DNA of 64,000 nt from Betaproteobacteria bacterium (GCA_016720855.1 JADKJU010000005.1:372001-436000), one strand, 5' to 3'. Shown: positions 28,109-38,264, counted from the first letter of the stretch. Program-made: numbers and translations. The notes: generated by a model not told the origin, from the letters alone.

Positions 28109-28536
28109 GGCTTGCTCCGAACGTAGGCCGTAATCAGTAATGCATTCATGGTTGAAAATGCGAGAAGCGACAACACAGGGATATTGAGGAAGCCCAGCCA
28201 CTGAAGCTGTACCTCTGAGCAGGGAACACCTTGACTGCAGGGCCTGATGGCTTCTGGAATCACACCTGCAACGAGAAGTACGTGAAAGAGAGCCACAAGC
28301 CACCCACCAATTCCTAGGGGTATGGCAAATCGGAACACATCTCCGCTAAATGGAAAAAGTCCCACCGCCAGAACCACGACGAGCGGAAACATGAAGATGC
28401 GCTGATACCAGCATAGGACGCAGGGTGGCAGCTGCATGACCTCGCTGAAGAACAAGGCACCAAGGGTAGACACGCTCGCAATGGTCCAGCTCGCAAACAC
28501 CAGGGGCCAGCCCACATTGCGTCTCTGATCGCTCAC
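28105..28536 (-). CDS. dsbB: DsbB-family disulfide oxidoreductase
   Basis: This 143-residue membrane protein has four helices. The first redox pair is CVLC (Cys39/Cys42) at the start of helix 2, followed by WYQR. The second pair is Cys100/Cys106 (PCSQGVPCSE). This matches the DsbB/BdbC family, which transfers electrons from DsbA to quinone. It starts at GTG with a weak ribosome-binding site and overlaps the DsbA-like gene by four bases. Confidence 0.85.
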   Translation of the reverse strand: MSDQRRNVGWPLVFASWTIASVSTLGALFFSEVMQLPPCVLCWYQRIFMFPLVVVLAVGLFPFSGDVFRFAIPLGIGGWLVALFHVLLVAGVIPEAIRPCSQGVPCSEVQLQWLGFLNIPVLSLLAFSTMNALLITAYVRSKP

Positions 28537-28593
28537 GACCGGCGTACTTTCACTTGAAGTGCACCTCGCAATGACCGCAATGCCACGGCACCT

Positions 28594-29640
28594 CTACTCC
28601 TTTCGCTGACCACTTCGATCGTGTTCTGCCGTCACTTGGGCTCGCGTAGTCCACGCTTGAATAGCATCCCGTATCAATGGAATGGATGCTCGACCTGCTG
28701 ACGTCCCAATGGCAATCAAAGTGGTGCGGCTCTCAGGACCAACATTTCCAACGCTACGGATATTTGGTGCGATCACGACGTCCGCTTCGGCCAGTTGAGC
28801 CCGGTTAAGGTTATGCGCCATGATCTGCATCGACTGGAAGAGCATGTCCATAGGCGTCCGCAGCGAGGCCTTCTCGGGAGACCATGCGACGTTGACGGCG
28901 ATAACAATGTCGGCGCCGAGTCCTCTGGCAACTCGCACCGGCGTGGGTGCCGAAAGACTGCCGTCCGCAAGCAAACGGCCACGAGCGCGTACTGGCTCGA
29001 ACACTACGGGAATGCTGCTGGAGGCTCTCACAGCAATTGCGGTATCGCCCTGGTCAAGCACGACGGCTTCACCCGTCATTACGTCGGTAGCCACGGCGGC
29101 GAACGGCACTGGCAGCGCGTCAAGTTCCCGCCCGCCCTGATGGCGGCGTACGAAGTCTTCCAGGCCTTCCCCTCCCACCAAGCCGCGGTGTGGTATCCCA
29201 CTGGGCATCAGGAGAACCCAGTCCAGTTCCTGGGACGCATGCCCAATGTCGGAGGCGGTCATCCCTGAGGCCCAAAGTGCACCAACGATGCTACCGGCGC
29301 TGCTGCCGACGATGAGTGATGGGCGAATGCCCGCCTCTTCGATTGCTGCGAGGACACCGACATGCGCATATCCGCGCAGTGATCCGCTCCCTAGTACCAG
29401 AGCAACACGAGGACTACCTTCCAGTGCCCGCGCATTTGCTCGCGTTCCAGGCGCATTCGCGCGCTCCATCGGTTCTGGGTGCGGCATGTACCCTGCAGCC
29501 GCCGCTGCGGCAGGAAGGACAAGCATGTGTCCCAAAGCCATGCACCCTGTAAGTATCACTCCGGATGTCACGATAGCTACCAACGCGAATGCACGGCGAG
29601 CGCGTATCGCGATGAACCCGAAAGGGAGCCGGGAAGCCAT
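28594..29640 (-). CDS. Patatin-like phospholipase, probable lipoprotein
   Basis: This 348-residue protein has a lipoprotein signal (VILTGC, Cys33) and a patatin domain: oxyanion-type loop GSGSLRGYAHVG, nucleophile motif GSSAG (Ser114) and the catalytic Asp in LLADGSLSAP. It resembles the RssA/YchK group of patatins but with a lipid anchor. It follows the DUF411 gene by 21 bases on the same strand, so it is probably part of the cus transcript. A role in envelope lipid turnover during metal stress is inferred. Confidence 0.8.
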   Translation of the reverse strand: MASRLPFGFIAIRARRAFALVAIVTSGVILTGCMALGHMLVLPAAAAAAGYMPHPEPMERANAPGTRANARALEGSPRVALVLGSGSLRGYAHVGVLAAIEEAGIRPSLIVGSSAGSIVGALWASGMTASDIGHASQELDWVLLMPSGIPHRGLVGGEGLEDFVRRHQGGRELDALPVPFAAVATDVMTGEAVVLDQGDTAIAVRASSSIPVVFEPVRARGRLLADGSLSAPTPVRVARGLGADIVIAVNVAWSPEKASLRTPMDMLFQSMQIMAHNLNRAQLAEADVVIAPNIRSVGNVGPESRTTLIAIGTSAGRASIPLIRDAIQAWTTRAQVTAEHDRSGQRKE

Positions 29641-29661
29641 CTCTCTTAGATTGTCTTCTCG

Positions 29662-30093
29662 CTAGTGGCGACTGAAGACACGCGTAGATCCATCCTCGAG
29701 AACTAGGAGCACCGAATAGGGGACCTTTCCGGCAGCCTCCATGCCAGGCGAGCCCGCTGGCATTCCGGCCACCGCGAGGCCCACCGCCTTCGGCTTCTCC
29801 TTAAGCAAACGCTTGATTGCGGAGGCCGGGACATGTCCTTCGATGGCGTATTCACCAATGGTGGCGACATGGCAGCTACTCAAGGCCTCGGGGATCCCAG
29901 TGCTGCCGCGAATCATGCTTACCTCATCAACCACGTTGGCTCGCGTCTTCAGGCCGTGCTGTTCGAGATGGGCCGCCCACAGGTCGCAGCATCCACATTG
30001 CTCACGCTTGTAGATATGCACAATCGGCGATGCGGCGAGCGACACCTCTGAGATAGACAACAAGGCAGTGAACAACAGTGTTCCAGTCTTCAC
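29662..30093 (-). CDS. DUF411 periplasmic metal-binding protein
   Basis: This 143-residue protein has a signal peptide ending VSLAAS and the DUF411 signature YKREQCGCCDLWAAHL (Cys33, Cys35, Cys36). A third segment is SSCHVATIGEYAIEGHVPA. DUF411 proteins are common in copper islands and are thought to bind metal. The start is GTG preceded by AGGAG, and it overlaps the cusA stop (GTGA), showing operon membership. Confidence 0.8.
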   Translation of the reverse strand: MKTGTLLFTALLSISEVSLAASPIVHIYKREQCGCCDLWAAHLEQHGLKTRANVVDEVSMIRGSTGIPEALSSCHVATIGEYAIEGHVPASAIKRLLKEKPKAVGLAVAGMPAGSPGMEAAGKVPYSVLLVLEDGSTRVFSRH

Positions 30094-33000
30094 TTTGACT
30101 CTCCTGGTTGGATAAGCGCTTTCGGGACAAGACCGCGGCCCTTGACCAACGCGTAGATCGCAGGGATGACCGCGAGAGTAAGAATGGTCGAGGAGATCAT
30201 CCCCCCCACCATGGGAGCGGCGATGCGCCGCATGACTTCGGAGCCGGTACCGGTGCTCCACATGATTGGCAGCAACCCCGCCATAATCGCCACGACCGTC
30301 ATCATCTTGGGACGTACCCGCTCAACGGCACCTTCCATCACGGCTTCATAAAGATCGCTTGCAGTTGGCTGAGTGCGTTCCTTGCGGATACGCTCCCAAG
30401 CATGTTCAAGGTAAATGAGCATCACGACGCCGGTTTCGGCGGCCACGCCTGCCAACGCAATGAATCCGACGGCCACCGCCACGCTCACGTTGTAGCCGAG
30501 CCACCAAATCAGCCAGACACCACCCACAAGCGCGAACGGCACGGAGAGCATCACAATGAGCGTCTCCGTCATGCGCCGGAAGTTCAGGTACAGAAGCACC
30601 ATGATCGCGAAGAGCGTTAACGGCACGACTATCTTGAGCTTGGCGATAGCCCGCTCCATGTACTCGAACTGCCCGCTCCAGGCGATGAAGTAGCCCGGCG
30701 GAAGAGCAACCTTCTCTGCGACTGCCTTGCGCGCATCTGTCACGTAGCCGCCAATGTCACGGCCGCGAAGATCCACGTAGATGTAGGCCGATAGCAGTGC
30801 ATTCTCGGTACGGATACCAGGCGCACCCTTCGTCACCTTCACTCGCGCAACCTGGCCAAGGGGCACCATCGCGGGTGCCTGCCCGGCTTCCGCCATCGTT
30901 GGAACTAGGACGTTCGTGGCGATGGCTTGTGGGTCAGACCTCAGTTCGCGGGGGTAGCGCACAATCACCCCGAAGCGCTCGCGACCTTCCACGGTGAGGG
31001 TCACCATCTCGCCGCCCAGGGCGGTAAGGATCACGTCCTGCAACTCGCCCACGGCGAGCCCGTAGCGGGCGAGCGCCGCGCGATCCGGCTCGATGTCCAG
31101 GTAGTAGCCACCCGTCAGGCGCTCCGGCGTAGGCACTGGTCGTGCCAGGAACTTCTTTGACAACCCGCTCGATGTCCCTCGCGATGCGCTCCATCTCGCC
31201 CAGTTCCTTGCCGAACACCTTGATGCCGATCGGGGTGCGGATGCCGGTTGCGAGCATGTCGATACGCGCACGGATCGGCATCGTCCAGGCGTTGGACACC
31301 CCGGGGAACTGCATCGCCTTATCCATCTCGGCAATAAGCTTGTCCATCGTCATGCCAGGACGCCATTCGCTTTCCGGTTTCAGGTTCACAACCGTCTCGA
31401 ACATCTCAAGCGGCGCAGGATCCGTAGCGGTTAGCGCGCGTCCGGCCTTTCCAGCCACGCTCGCCACTTCCGGGAAGCTCTTGAGGATCCGGTCCTGAAT
31501 CTGCAGGAGCTCGCCCGCCTTCGTGACCGACATGGCCGGAAGGGACGCAGGCATATAGAGAATCGTGCCCTCGTTGAGCGTGGGCATGAATTCCGTCCCC
31601 AGCTTCGAGGCCGGGAGGGCGGTCACACCAAGTACGACTGCCGCAATCAGAATTGTCGTCTTCTTCCAGCGCATCACCCATGCGATGACAGGCCGATAGA
31701 GCGCAATGAGGATGCGGTTTACCGGGTTCCTCGCCTCAGGAAGGATTCGGCCCCGGATAAAGAGCCCCATGAGCACCGGGACTAGAGTCACGGAGAGAAA
31801 CGCGGCCCCGGCCATCGCAAAGGTCTTCGTGAACGCGAGCGGCGCGAACATGCGACCCTCCTCGGCCTCCAGCGTAAACACCGGAAGGAACGACACGGTG
31901 ATGATGAGGAGCGAGAAGAAGAGCGCGGGCCCCACTTCTTTGCACGCATCGACCATCGCCTGCGCGCGCGACTCGCCGGGCTTGAGTCGCTCGATGTGCT
32001 TGTGGGCGTTCTCGATCATCACGATCGCAGCGTCGATCATCGCACCGATGGCGATGGCAATGCCGCCAAGGCTCATGATGTTCGAGTTGATGCCGAGAGC
32101 GCGCATGCAGAGAAAGGCAATCAGGACGCCTATGGGCAGCATGACGATTGCCACAAGAGCACTGCGAACGTGTAGCAGAAACACCATGCAGACCAGCGCC
32201 ACGATCACGCTTTCCTCGAGAAGTGTGGTCTTCAATGTGTCGATGGCACGGTGAATGAGATCCGATCGGTCATATACCGTTTGCAGCGTGACCCCCTCTG
32301 GCAGGCCGCTCTTGATCTCCTCGATCTTGGCCTTGACGTTATGAATCACTTCCAGCGCGTTCTGACCGAAGCGGGCCACGACGATGCCCTGCACGATCTC
32401 GCCGTCGCCGTTGAGTTCCGCGAGCCCGCGACGCTCGTCGGGCCCAAGCTCCACGCGAGCCACGTCACGAACGAGCACAGGCGTTCCCTTCTCCGCTTTG
32501 ACAACCAACTCCTCGATGTCCGCCTTACCCCGTAGGTAACCGCGGCCGCGGACCATGTACTCGGCCTCGGCCATCTCTATCACGCGCCCGCCGACGTCGC
32601 GGTTCGAATCGCGGATGACCTGGGACACTTTCATCAGGGGCACGCCGTAGCTGCGCAGCTTCACCGGATCGACGATCACGTGGTACTGCTGCACGAAGCC
32701 GCCGACCGAGGCGACTTCCGAGACACCCGAGGCCTTCGTGAGCTGGTAGCGCAGGAACCAGTCCTGGATCGTGCGCAGCTCGGCAAGCGTGCGGTTCTTG
32801 CCCATCACCGCGTACTGGTACACCCACCCGACACTCGTCGCATCAGGCCCAAGTTGTGGCGTTACCCCGCTCGGCAGCTTGCTCGAAACGAAGTTGAGGT
32901 ACTCCAGAACGCGCGAGCGTGCCCAGTAGAGATCGGTGCCGTCCTCGAATATCACGTAGACAAAAGAGGCGCCGAAGAATGAGAAGCCGCGCACCACCTT

Positions 33001-33294
33001 CGACTTGGGCACCGACAGCATGGCCGTCGTGAGCGGATAGGTCACCTGGTCCTCAACCACCTGTGGCGCCTGGCCGGGCACCTCCGTGTAGACGATCACC
33101 TGGACGTCGGAGAGATCGGGGAGGGCGTCCAGTGGCGTTCGCACAACAGCGAGAATGCCGGCCAGCGTCACCGCGAGGCTCGCGAGCAGGACGAGGAACC
33201 CGTTGTTCGCCGACCACTCGATGAGGCCGCCAAGGACGCCACCCCCCGCGCGGTCCTCGGGCTCCTTCACGTTACCGGTTACTTTGTCAGTCAC
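30090..33294 (-). pseudogene. cusA: CusA-type RND metal efflux pump with a +1 frameshift
   Basis: The gene encodes a heavy-metal RND pump of about 1067 residues, interrupted once. The first frame (from 33294) covers the N-terminal two thirds (TPLDALPDLSDVQVIVYTEV, SIGAMIDA-type helix IAIAIGAMIDAAIVMIENAH) to KEVPGTTSAYA. The second frame resumes at ERLTGGYYLDIEPDR and runs to the normal C-terminus. One extra base in GCCGGAG (31124-31127) explains the shift; without it the protein reads through. The GTG at 33294 has AAGGGG at good distance. Either the strain has lost this pump or the base is a sequencing error. Cu+/Ag+ specificity is inferred from the CusB-CusF fusion upstream. Confidence 0.85.
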
Positions 33295-33296
33295 GA

Positions 33297-34880
33297 TCAA
33301 TGCCCCTTGTGGCTGTCGGCCGGTGCGGGGGAGTCCTTGGCCTTGGCAGCGCCGGAGGCGGACTTCACGCTCGTGATGACGAACTCGCCGGGCTTGCGCT
33401 CTACGAACTCGAACTCGATCCGCGTTCCAGGCTTCACACTTCCCGCCAACGCGGCGTTAGCGAATGCAAAGTCCATTGTCATTGCAGGCCACTTCAGGCT
33501 CGCGATCGGTTCGTGTGACACCGTAACGGTTTCGTTCGGTCCCAGCGCGTCAACCGTACCGGCAGCCTGATGGCTCAATGCCCTCGTGCCGTCAGCGGAC
33601 TTCGACACCGAGCCCATACCCCCAAGTGAAGCCCGAAGATTGCTTTCCGCGTCGATGAGGAAGTTCGCGGATACAACGACAATCTCGCCCGCGGCGATTC
33701 CGCCCTTCACCTCAACCCAGTCCGCACTGCGCGCTCCGAGCTGGACCTCGCGTGGCTCGAAGCGGCCTTCTCCCGGCTGTACAAGGACAACCTTTCGGAC
33801 ACCGGAGTCGATGACAGCCGATACCGGTACGGCAACCACCTTTGCGGCGTTGCCGGAGGAGAGCTCGACCTGGGCGTACATGCCGGGCTTGAGGAGCCCC
33901 CCGGGATTGGCAAGCTCCAAGCGGACCGGTACGGTTCGCGTCTCTGCCTTGAGGGTCGGATAGACATACGTGATTACGCCCTCAAACCACTTGTCCGGAT
34001 ACGCATTGATGCGCACCTGCGCCTTTCGCCCGCTCGTCACCAGTCCGATGTCCTGTTCGCTCACGTCGGCGAGCACCCAGATTCGCGAAAGCTCCGCCAC
34101 TTGGTAGAGCATTTCGCCTGGCATGAAGCGCATGCCGGAGACGGCCTTCTTCTCCATCACGATCCCCGTCGCAGGGGAGCGAAACGTGACGGTCCGCTTT
34201 GCTTCGCCGGACTTCTCTAGGGCCTCGATCTGCTCCTCCGAGACGTCCCAGTTGCGCAGCCTCGTGAGGCTCGACTCCGCGAGCTGCGCCATGCCGGAGC
34301 GGCTTTCCGCACCCGCGTCCTTCAGTGACTTCTTGCCTTGCGCCGCGATGGCGTACTCTCGCTGGGCGGCTACGAGTTCAGGACTGTAGACCTCGAAGAG
34401 AGGCTGCCCCTTGGAGACGGGCTGCCCCGTCGTGTTCACGTGCAGCCGCTCGACGTACCCCTCGAACTTGGGCGCGATTGTCGCGAGGAGCCGCTCGTCG
34501 ACTTCTACACGGCCGGCCGCCTTCACGATGCGGTCGATGGCGCGCAATTCCGCGGCTTGCGTACGTACGCCGAGCTTCTGCAACCGATCCGTGGAGATCT
34601 TGAGCTCCGACCCGGACGACGCCGGTTCCTCGCCTTCGTATACCGCGATGTAGTCCATGCCCATGGAGTCCTTCTTGGGCACAGGCGAGGTGTCCGGCAA
34701 GCCCATGGGATTGCGGTAGTAGAGGAGCTTCCTCTCCTTCTTGACGTCTCCGCCGGTAGATGTACTCGACGCTGGCGCCGCGGCGGAATGCGTCGCACCT
34801 TGGCGATTTCCAAAGAAGTACCCTCCAGTTGCCGCCGCGACCGCCACAACACCTACAAGTGCCGCAATGCCGCTTTTCAT
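33297..34880 (-). CDS. cusB: CusB-type RND adaptor with C-terminal CusF domain fused
   Basis: This 527-residue periplasmic adaptor has an N-terminal anchor, a metal-binding segment (YYRNPMGLPDTSPVPKKDSM), the barrel-sandwich and hairpin regions (SKGQPLFEVYSPELVAAQRE) and the membrane-proximal domain. The last 100 residues are a CusF domain with SHEP and LKWPAMTMDF, retaining the metal-stacking Trp. Such fusions deliver Cu+/Ag+ directly to the pump. The start overlaps the cusC stop (ATGA). Confidence 0.9.
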   Translation of the reverse strand: MKSGIAALVGVVAVAAATGGYFFGNRQGATHSAAAPASSTSTGGDVKKERKLLYYRNPMGLPDTSPVPKKDSMGMDYIAVYEGEEPASSGSELKISTDRLQKLGVRTQAAELRAIDRIVKAAGRVEVDERLLATIAPKFEGYVERLHVNTTGQPVSKGQPLFEVYSPELVAAQREYAIAAQGKKSLKDAGAESRSGMAQLAESSLTRLRNWDVSEEQIEALEKSGEAKRTVTFRSPATGIVMEKKAVSGMRFMPGEMLYQVAELSRIWVLADVSEQDIGLVTSGRKAQVRINAYPDKWFEGVITYVYPTLKAETRTVPVRLELANPGGLLKPGMYAQVELSSGNAAKVVAVPVSAVIDSGVRKVVLVQPGEGRFEPREVQLGARSADWVEVKGGIAAGEIVVVSANFLIDAESNLRASLGGMGSVSKSADGTRALSHQAAGTVDALGPNETVTVSHEPIASLKWPAMTMDFAFANAALAGSVKPGTRIEFEFVERKPGEFVITSVKSASGAAKAKDSPAPADSHKGH

Positions 34881-36196
34881 AGTTCTTCTCCCACGATGCG
34901 TTCGATGTCCGCGAGGCGCATCTGCGCCTCCGCCTGTGCCTTGAGCCGCTCCTGCTTGGCGCGCAGGATCTGGCGCTGCGCATCGAGCAGGGTGGCAAAG
35001 TCGACCTTGCCGTTCTCATAGCCGGCAAGTGCCGACTGAAAAGTGAGTTCCGCCTGTGGGAGGAGACTGGTTGCTGCCAGTACCTCCGTACTGCGCGCGG
35101 CTTCGAGCCCGGCAAGGCTCTCCGCCAGCTCCCCATGCACACTGAACGCGGCGGCTTCACGCTTTGCATTGGCTGCATCGAGCATGGTGCGTGCCTCGCG
35201 CTCCTTGGCGCGGCGACTGTCCTGCTGGAGGGGGATGCTGACCTCGAACATGAGCTCCCACTCCCCGATCTTCCTTCCCATCTGCGTCGGCGAGATACCG
35301 ACGGTGAAATCGGGGTAGCGATTGAGATCCGTAAGTTCAACCATCTTTCCCGCAGATCGAGCACGTGCCGCTTCCGTGGCAATGATGGGATTGCGCAGCC
35401 GTGCACGCCCCTCAAGATCCGCCGCCACGAGACGCACGGGCGGTGGCAGAGGTCGGATCCGCTCTGGCGAGGCAAGGGGCGCGGAAGCCGGTCGGGCAGC
35501 AAGCGCATTGAGGCGCGCAGCCAGCCTACGCTTCTCCGCCTCGATCATTACCAAATCCGTCCGCATGGTGGTCTGCTCCACTTGGGCTCGAATTGCATCC
35601 TGCTGAGCCGCAAGTCCTCCGGCATAACGCGCTTGGGCAACTCTCTCTAGGCGAGCCATCAGATCGAGAACCTCCCGCGTGAGTTTCTCGTTCTCAAAGG
35701 CAAGGTAGTACTGAGCGAAGGCCGCCTTGATACGCATGGAAAGCTCTAGCCAGGTGGCATCCACTCTCGTCGATGCCACTTGGGCTTCGGCCTCCGCCAC
35801 TTCACGCATTGCGTCACGCTTGCCGAACCACGGCAACATCTGCATGACTGTGTATTTGGTGCCGCCGATTTTCGAGGGATTGAGACTCGGGGGAGCATCC
35901 ATGCCCGCGTTGGTGATGTCCATCAATTCGACGCGGAAGGTCGGATCCGGAAGCGCGCCCGCGGATTCGGGCTTTTCGCGGGCCGCGGCGGCCTCGAACC
36001 GCATGGACGCGAACTCCGGGTTTCTTTCTCGAGCGAGATCGAGCAGGCTCTCGACATTGCGCCCGGGATGCGTTGTCTGCGCCAAAACCTGAGTGGACAT
36101 TAGAAAGGGAAATCCCAAGCAGGCACTCACAACGAGCGCAATTGGCATAGCTCGGCGGGGGCTCCGCTCACTGCGGATCAATTGGTTCAAAACCAT
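34877..36196 (-). CDS. cusC: CusC-type TolC-family outer-membrane factor
   Basis: This 439-residue protein has a signal peptide (ending TQVLAQ) and two OEP repeats (SLLDLARERNPEFASMRFE in the first; LRNPIIATEAARARSAGKM in the second). It should be the outer-membrane channel of the CusCBA pump. The ATG at 36196 follows GGAGG closely; 21 further in-frame residues upstream are unlikely to be translated. It overlaps cusB by four bases. Confidence 0.88.
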   Translation of the reverse strand: MVLNQLIRSERSPRRAMPIALVVSACLGFPFLMSTQVLAQTTHPGRNVESLLDLARERNPEFASMRFEAAAAREKPESAGALPDPTFRVELMDITNAGMDAPPSLNPSKIGGTKYTVMQMLPWFGKRDAMREVAEAEAQVASTRVDATWLELSMRIKAAFAQYYLAFENEKLTREVLDLMARLERVAQARYAGGLAAQQDAIRAQVEQTTMRTDLVMIEAEKRRLAARLNALAARPASAPLASPERIRPLPPPVRLVAADLEGRARLRNPIIATEAARARSAGKMVELTDLNRYPDFTVGISPTQMGRKIGEWELMFEVSIPLQQDSRRAKEREARTMLDAANAKREAAAFSVHGELAESLAGLEAARSTEVLAATSLLPQAELTFQSALAGYENGKVDFATLLDAQRQILRAKQERLKAQAEAQMRLADIERIVGEEL

Positions 36197-36259
36197 GACT
36201 CCTCCATAGACGAAAGCTATCGGCCTCGGGCATCGAGGGCGATCAGTGCTTTCGGTCAA

Positions 36260-36649
36260 TCAGATGCGCAGGACGCCGTACAAGATAGCAAGCGACGTCG
36301 CTTGCGGTAGCGGCCCAAAGCCGTTCGATACATCCAGGTCAGTCGTATCGGCGGCGTCGGACACCTCAATGCCACGGGGCGGACTATTGCCAACCAGGGC
36401 CGAGTTGGGGGGGTGCCCCCCTTCAGACGAGAACCCTGGATCATTGTGGCAATGGTCAAGGCAGACATTGGCGTCATTTAACTGACCATCGGAGCCATGT
36501 GCTTCATCGCAGCAGGAGTGCTTTGCTATGGCGTTGGAGGCAACCGTCTGCGTCACCGTACCGCAGGCATGTGCCGATACCGCCAATTGCGCGAACGCGA
36601 TCGCGACAATTGCACATATGGCGGCCAGGGCGCGATGTCGTCGTTTCAT
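36260..36649 (-). CDS. Small secreted Cys/His protein heading the cus operon
   Basis: This protein of about 129 residues has a signal peptide ending AVSAHA and a mature part with SCCDEAHG and VCLDHCHND, probable metal ligands, then a Pro/Gly-rich tail. It plays the same positional role as CzcI does for czc: a small secreted protein just upstream of the TolC gene. The start at 36649 is chosen because the signal peptide begins there; an ATG at 36700 is possible. The box at 36713 fits better with the shorter form. Confidence 0.6.
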   Translation of the reverse strand: MKRRHRALAAICAIVAIAFAQLAVSAHACGTVTQTVASNAIAKHSCCDEAHGSDGQLNDANVCLDHCHNDPGFSSEGGHPPNSALVGNSPPRGIEVSDAADTTDLDVSNGFGPLPQATSLAILYGVLRI

Positions 36650-36712
36650 GGTGGCGAAGTATGCCGATAGCAGCTCGCAAAGTCTCTTGAGGGAACGCAA
36701 ACTCCGATGAAC

Positions 36713-36728
36713 ATGACAGAGTTGTAAC
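36713..36728. promoter_or_regulatory. CopR-box-like dyad upstream of cus operon
   Basis: ATGACA-GAGT-TGTAAC matches ATTACA-N4-TGTAAT at 10 of 12 positions. It lies 63 bases from the start at 36649, close to the 66 bases seen for copR. Confidence 0.5.
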
Positions 36729-37157
36729 TTTATAGTCAGCTAGGTGTGATCTTCAGGTCTCCAGTCACTCAACATCACCTCGCCCTGACGATCGTCCGGC
36801 ACCCTCTATCGGTTCACATGCCGCGCAAAGACATTGGAAGCAGTCGCGACGACACTCGGCCATCTCGCGGACAATGAAGATACGGGGACATCACCACATC
36901 GCGCGCAACCGCCGTGTTATGTGAAAGAGGCGACAACGCTGGCATCGTCGCGCGACTCACGACACATGATTTATGTCGTCTTTGTAATGTTTGCGTCAGA
37001 CGGTGGACAGAGTGACGGGATCATCATGCGGACTACTCACATCGCATTACAAGCGTGCTTACCGTCCCGGTTTGTTTTCACACTAGAAATGCGATCCGCC
37101 GCATTGTCGTCGCTTAATGCTTGCACCAGTCTCTCCCCAACCAATTAGGAGTGCTTC
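36729..37157. other. Intergenic region between cus operon and cusF
   Basis: No gene is supported in these 430 bases. A weak candidate site ATTACA-AGCG-TGCTTA (37046-37061) has a perfect left half only and lies 96 bases before the 37158 start. TGTAAT also occurs at 36983. Nothing else was recognised. Confidence 0.5.
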
Positions 37158-37496
37158 ATGATCAGGTTCGCCGTTCCTCTCCTGGCTTCCCTTCTCGCGT
37201 CGGGCACCGCGCTTGCGCAACACCACCATCACGCCACGCCACCAACTTCCAGCTCCCACGCTAACGAGCCCACGGCCACTGATGGCGTGGTGCAGAAGAT
37301 CGATAAGGACGCCGGCAAAATCACGTTGAAGCATGGCGAGATCAAGAACATCGGAATGCCACCCATGACGATGACCTTTCCGGTGAAGGAGCGTGCCCTT
37401 CTCGACACGTTGACACCAGGTGCGAAGGTCACGTTTTTTGTCCAGCAGACCGGAAGTGGCGCCATGATGGTTACCGCGATCGAGAAGGCGAACTAG
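37158..37496 (+). CDS. CusF-like periplasmic copper-binding protein
   Basis: This 112-residue protein has a signal peptide ending TALAQ, a His run (HHHH) and a CusF fold with IDKDAGKITLKHGEI and IGMPPMTMTF. The copper-ligand His and two Met are kept, and Met replaces Trp as in the protein at 19086; the two are clearly paralogous. AGGAG lies at the usual distance (TTAGGAGTGCTTC before ATG). It is divergent from the cus operon. Confidence 0.85.
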   Translation: MIRFAVPLLASLLASGTALAQHHHHATPPTSSSHANEPTATDGVVQKIDKDAGKITLKHGEIKNIGMPPMTMTFPVKERALLDTLTPGAKVTFFVQQTGSGAMMVTAIEKAN

Positions 37497-37637
37497 TGCG
37501 CTGTATTGACTGAATCGTTTGTGGTTTGCCGTGAGACCACCGCCTAGCTCTTCAACTGTCACGGACCAGTCGCAGCTCGATAGTTACGGTTTCCCCCGGA
37601 CGCCATGTGGTTGGCGCAACCAAGCGAGGCTTTCGCT

Positions 37638-37910
37638 ATGACTTCAATGTCGCCCGCAGGTCACGATCATTCGGATGCTCACCAAAGGTCGGCGCGTCCC
37701 TGGATGGTGGCCTGCGTCATGCTGGCTTTCATTCTATTGTTCTTCATGCTGCGGGAGCACTGGGAACATGTCGCGGGGAAATGGCCCTATATGCTGCTTC
37801 TTGCCTGCCCCTTGCTGCACGTGTTCATGCACGGTAAGCATGGACATGCGGGGCAAAACCACATGCCGACGACCCCGAGCCCTGCAAGTCCCCATTCCGG
37901 ACACAAGTAA
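37638..37910 (+). CDS. Small DUF2933-like membrane protein
   Basis: This protein of about 90 residues has a His-rich N-terminus (AGHDHSDAHQ) and two hydrophobic segments around MLREHWEHV and WPYMLLLACPLLHVFMHGKH. A His-rich tail follows (GKHGHAGQNHM, SPHSGHK). The HWEHVxGKWPYxLLLxCPLxHxFMH pattern is that of DUF2933 proteins found in copper islands. Its many histidines suggest metal binding. The start at 37638 has GCGAGG upstream; an ATG at 37605 is the alternative. Confidence 0.65.
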   Translation: MTSMSPAGHDHSDAHQRSARPWMVACVMLAFILLFFMLREHWEHVAGKWPYMLLLACPLLHVFMHGKHGHAGQNHMPTTPSPASPHSGHK

Positions 37911-38014
37911 CGAGCCTGCAGGCTGGCGTCTTGCAATGGGCAGTCACTCTGCTCATTAGCCTCTACAGACGCCGCCAAACGCACGGCCCACTAGTTTGGG
38001 TGCCACGATGAGGG

Positions 38015-38264
38015 CTCCTGCATGCGGCATTGACATTTCTGCGGAGCACGCGCGGCCGTTCTATCGCGGACCACGATGCGCAACGCTCGGCAATACCTCG
38101 CATGTGCATGCGGCTGCAACGCGCTCGGTATCCCCATTGCCGCAGGTATCTTCTACCCAATGTCTAGCCTCATGCCCTCGCCCGTCTTCGCCGGGGCAGC
38201 GCTGGCCCAAAGTCTGTTCTCCGTGGTCGCAAACGCATTACGGCTCGATCGCGTCACGATGTGA
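38015..38264 (+). pseudogene. copA C-terminal remnant
   Basis: The translation from 38046 (RAAVLSRTTMRNARQ, then CNALGIPIAAGIFYP, SPVFAGAALA, VVANALRLDR) matches the last 75 residues of the CopA at 14873. Further upstream, in another frame, CGIDISAE may correspond to the TDVAMES segment. The key FGYN motif is now CGCN. Catalytic domains are absent, so it is a relic. The rest of 37911-38437 holds no gene. Confidence 0.75.
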
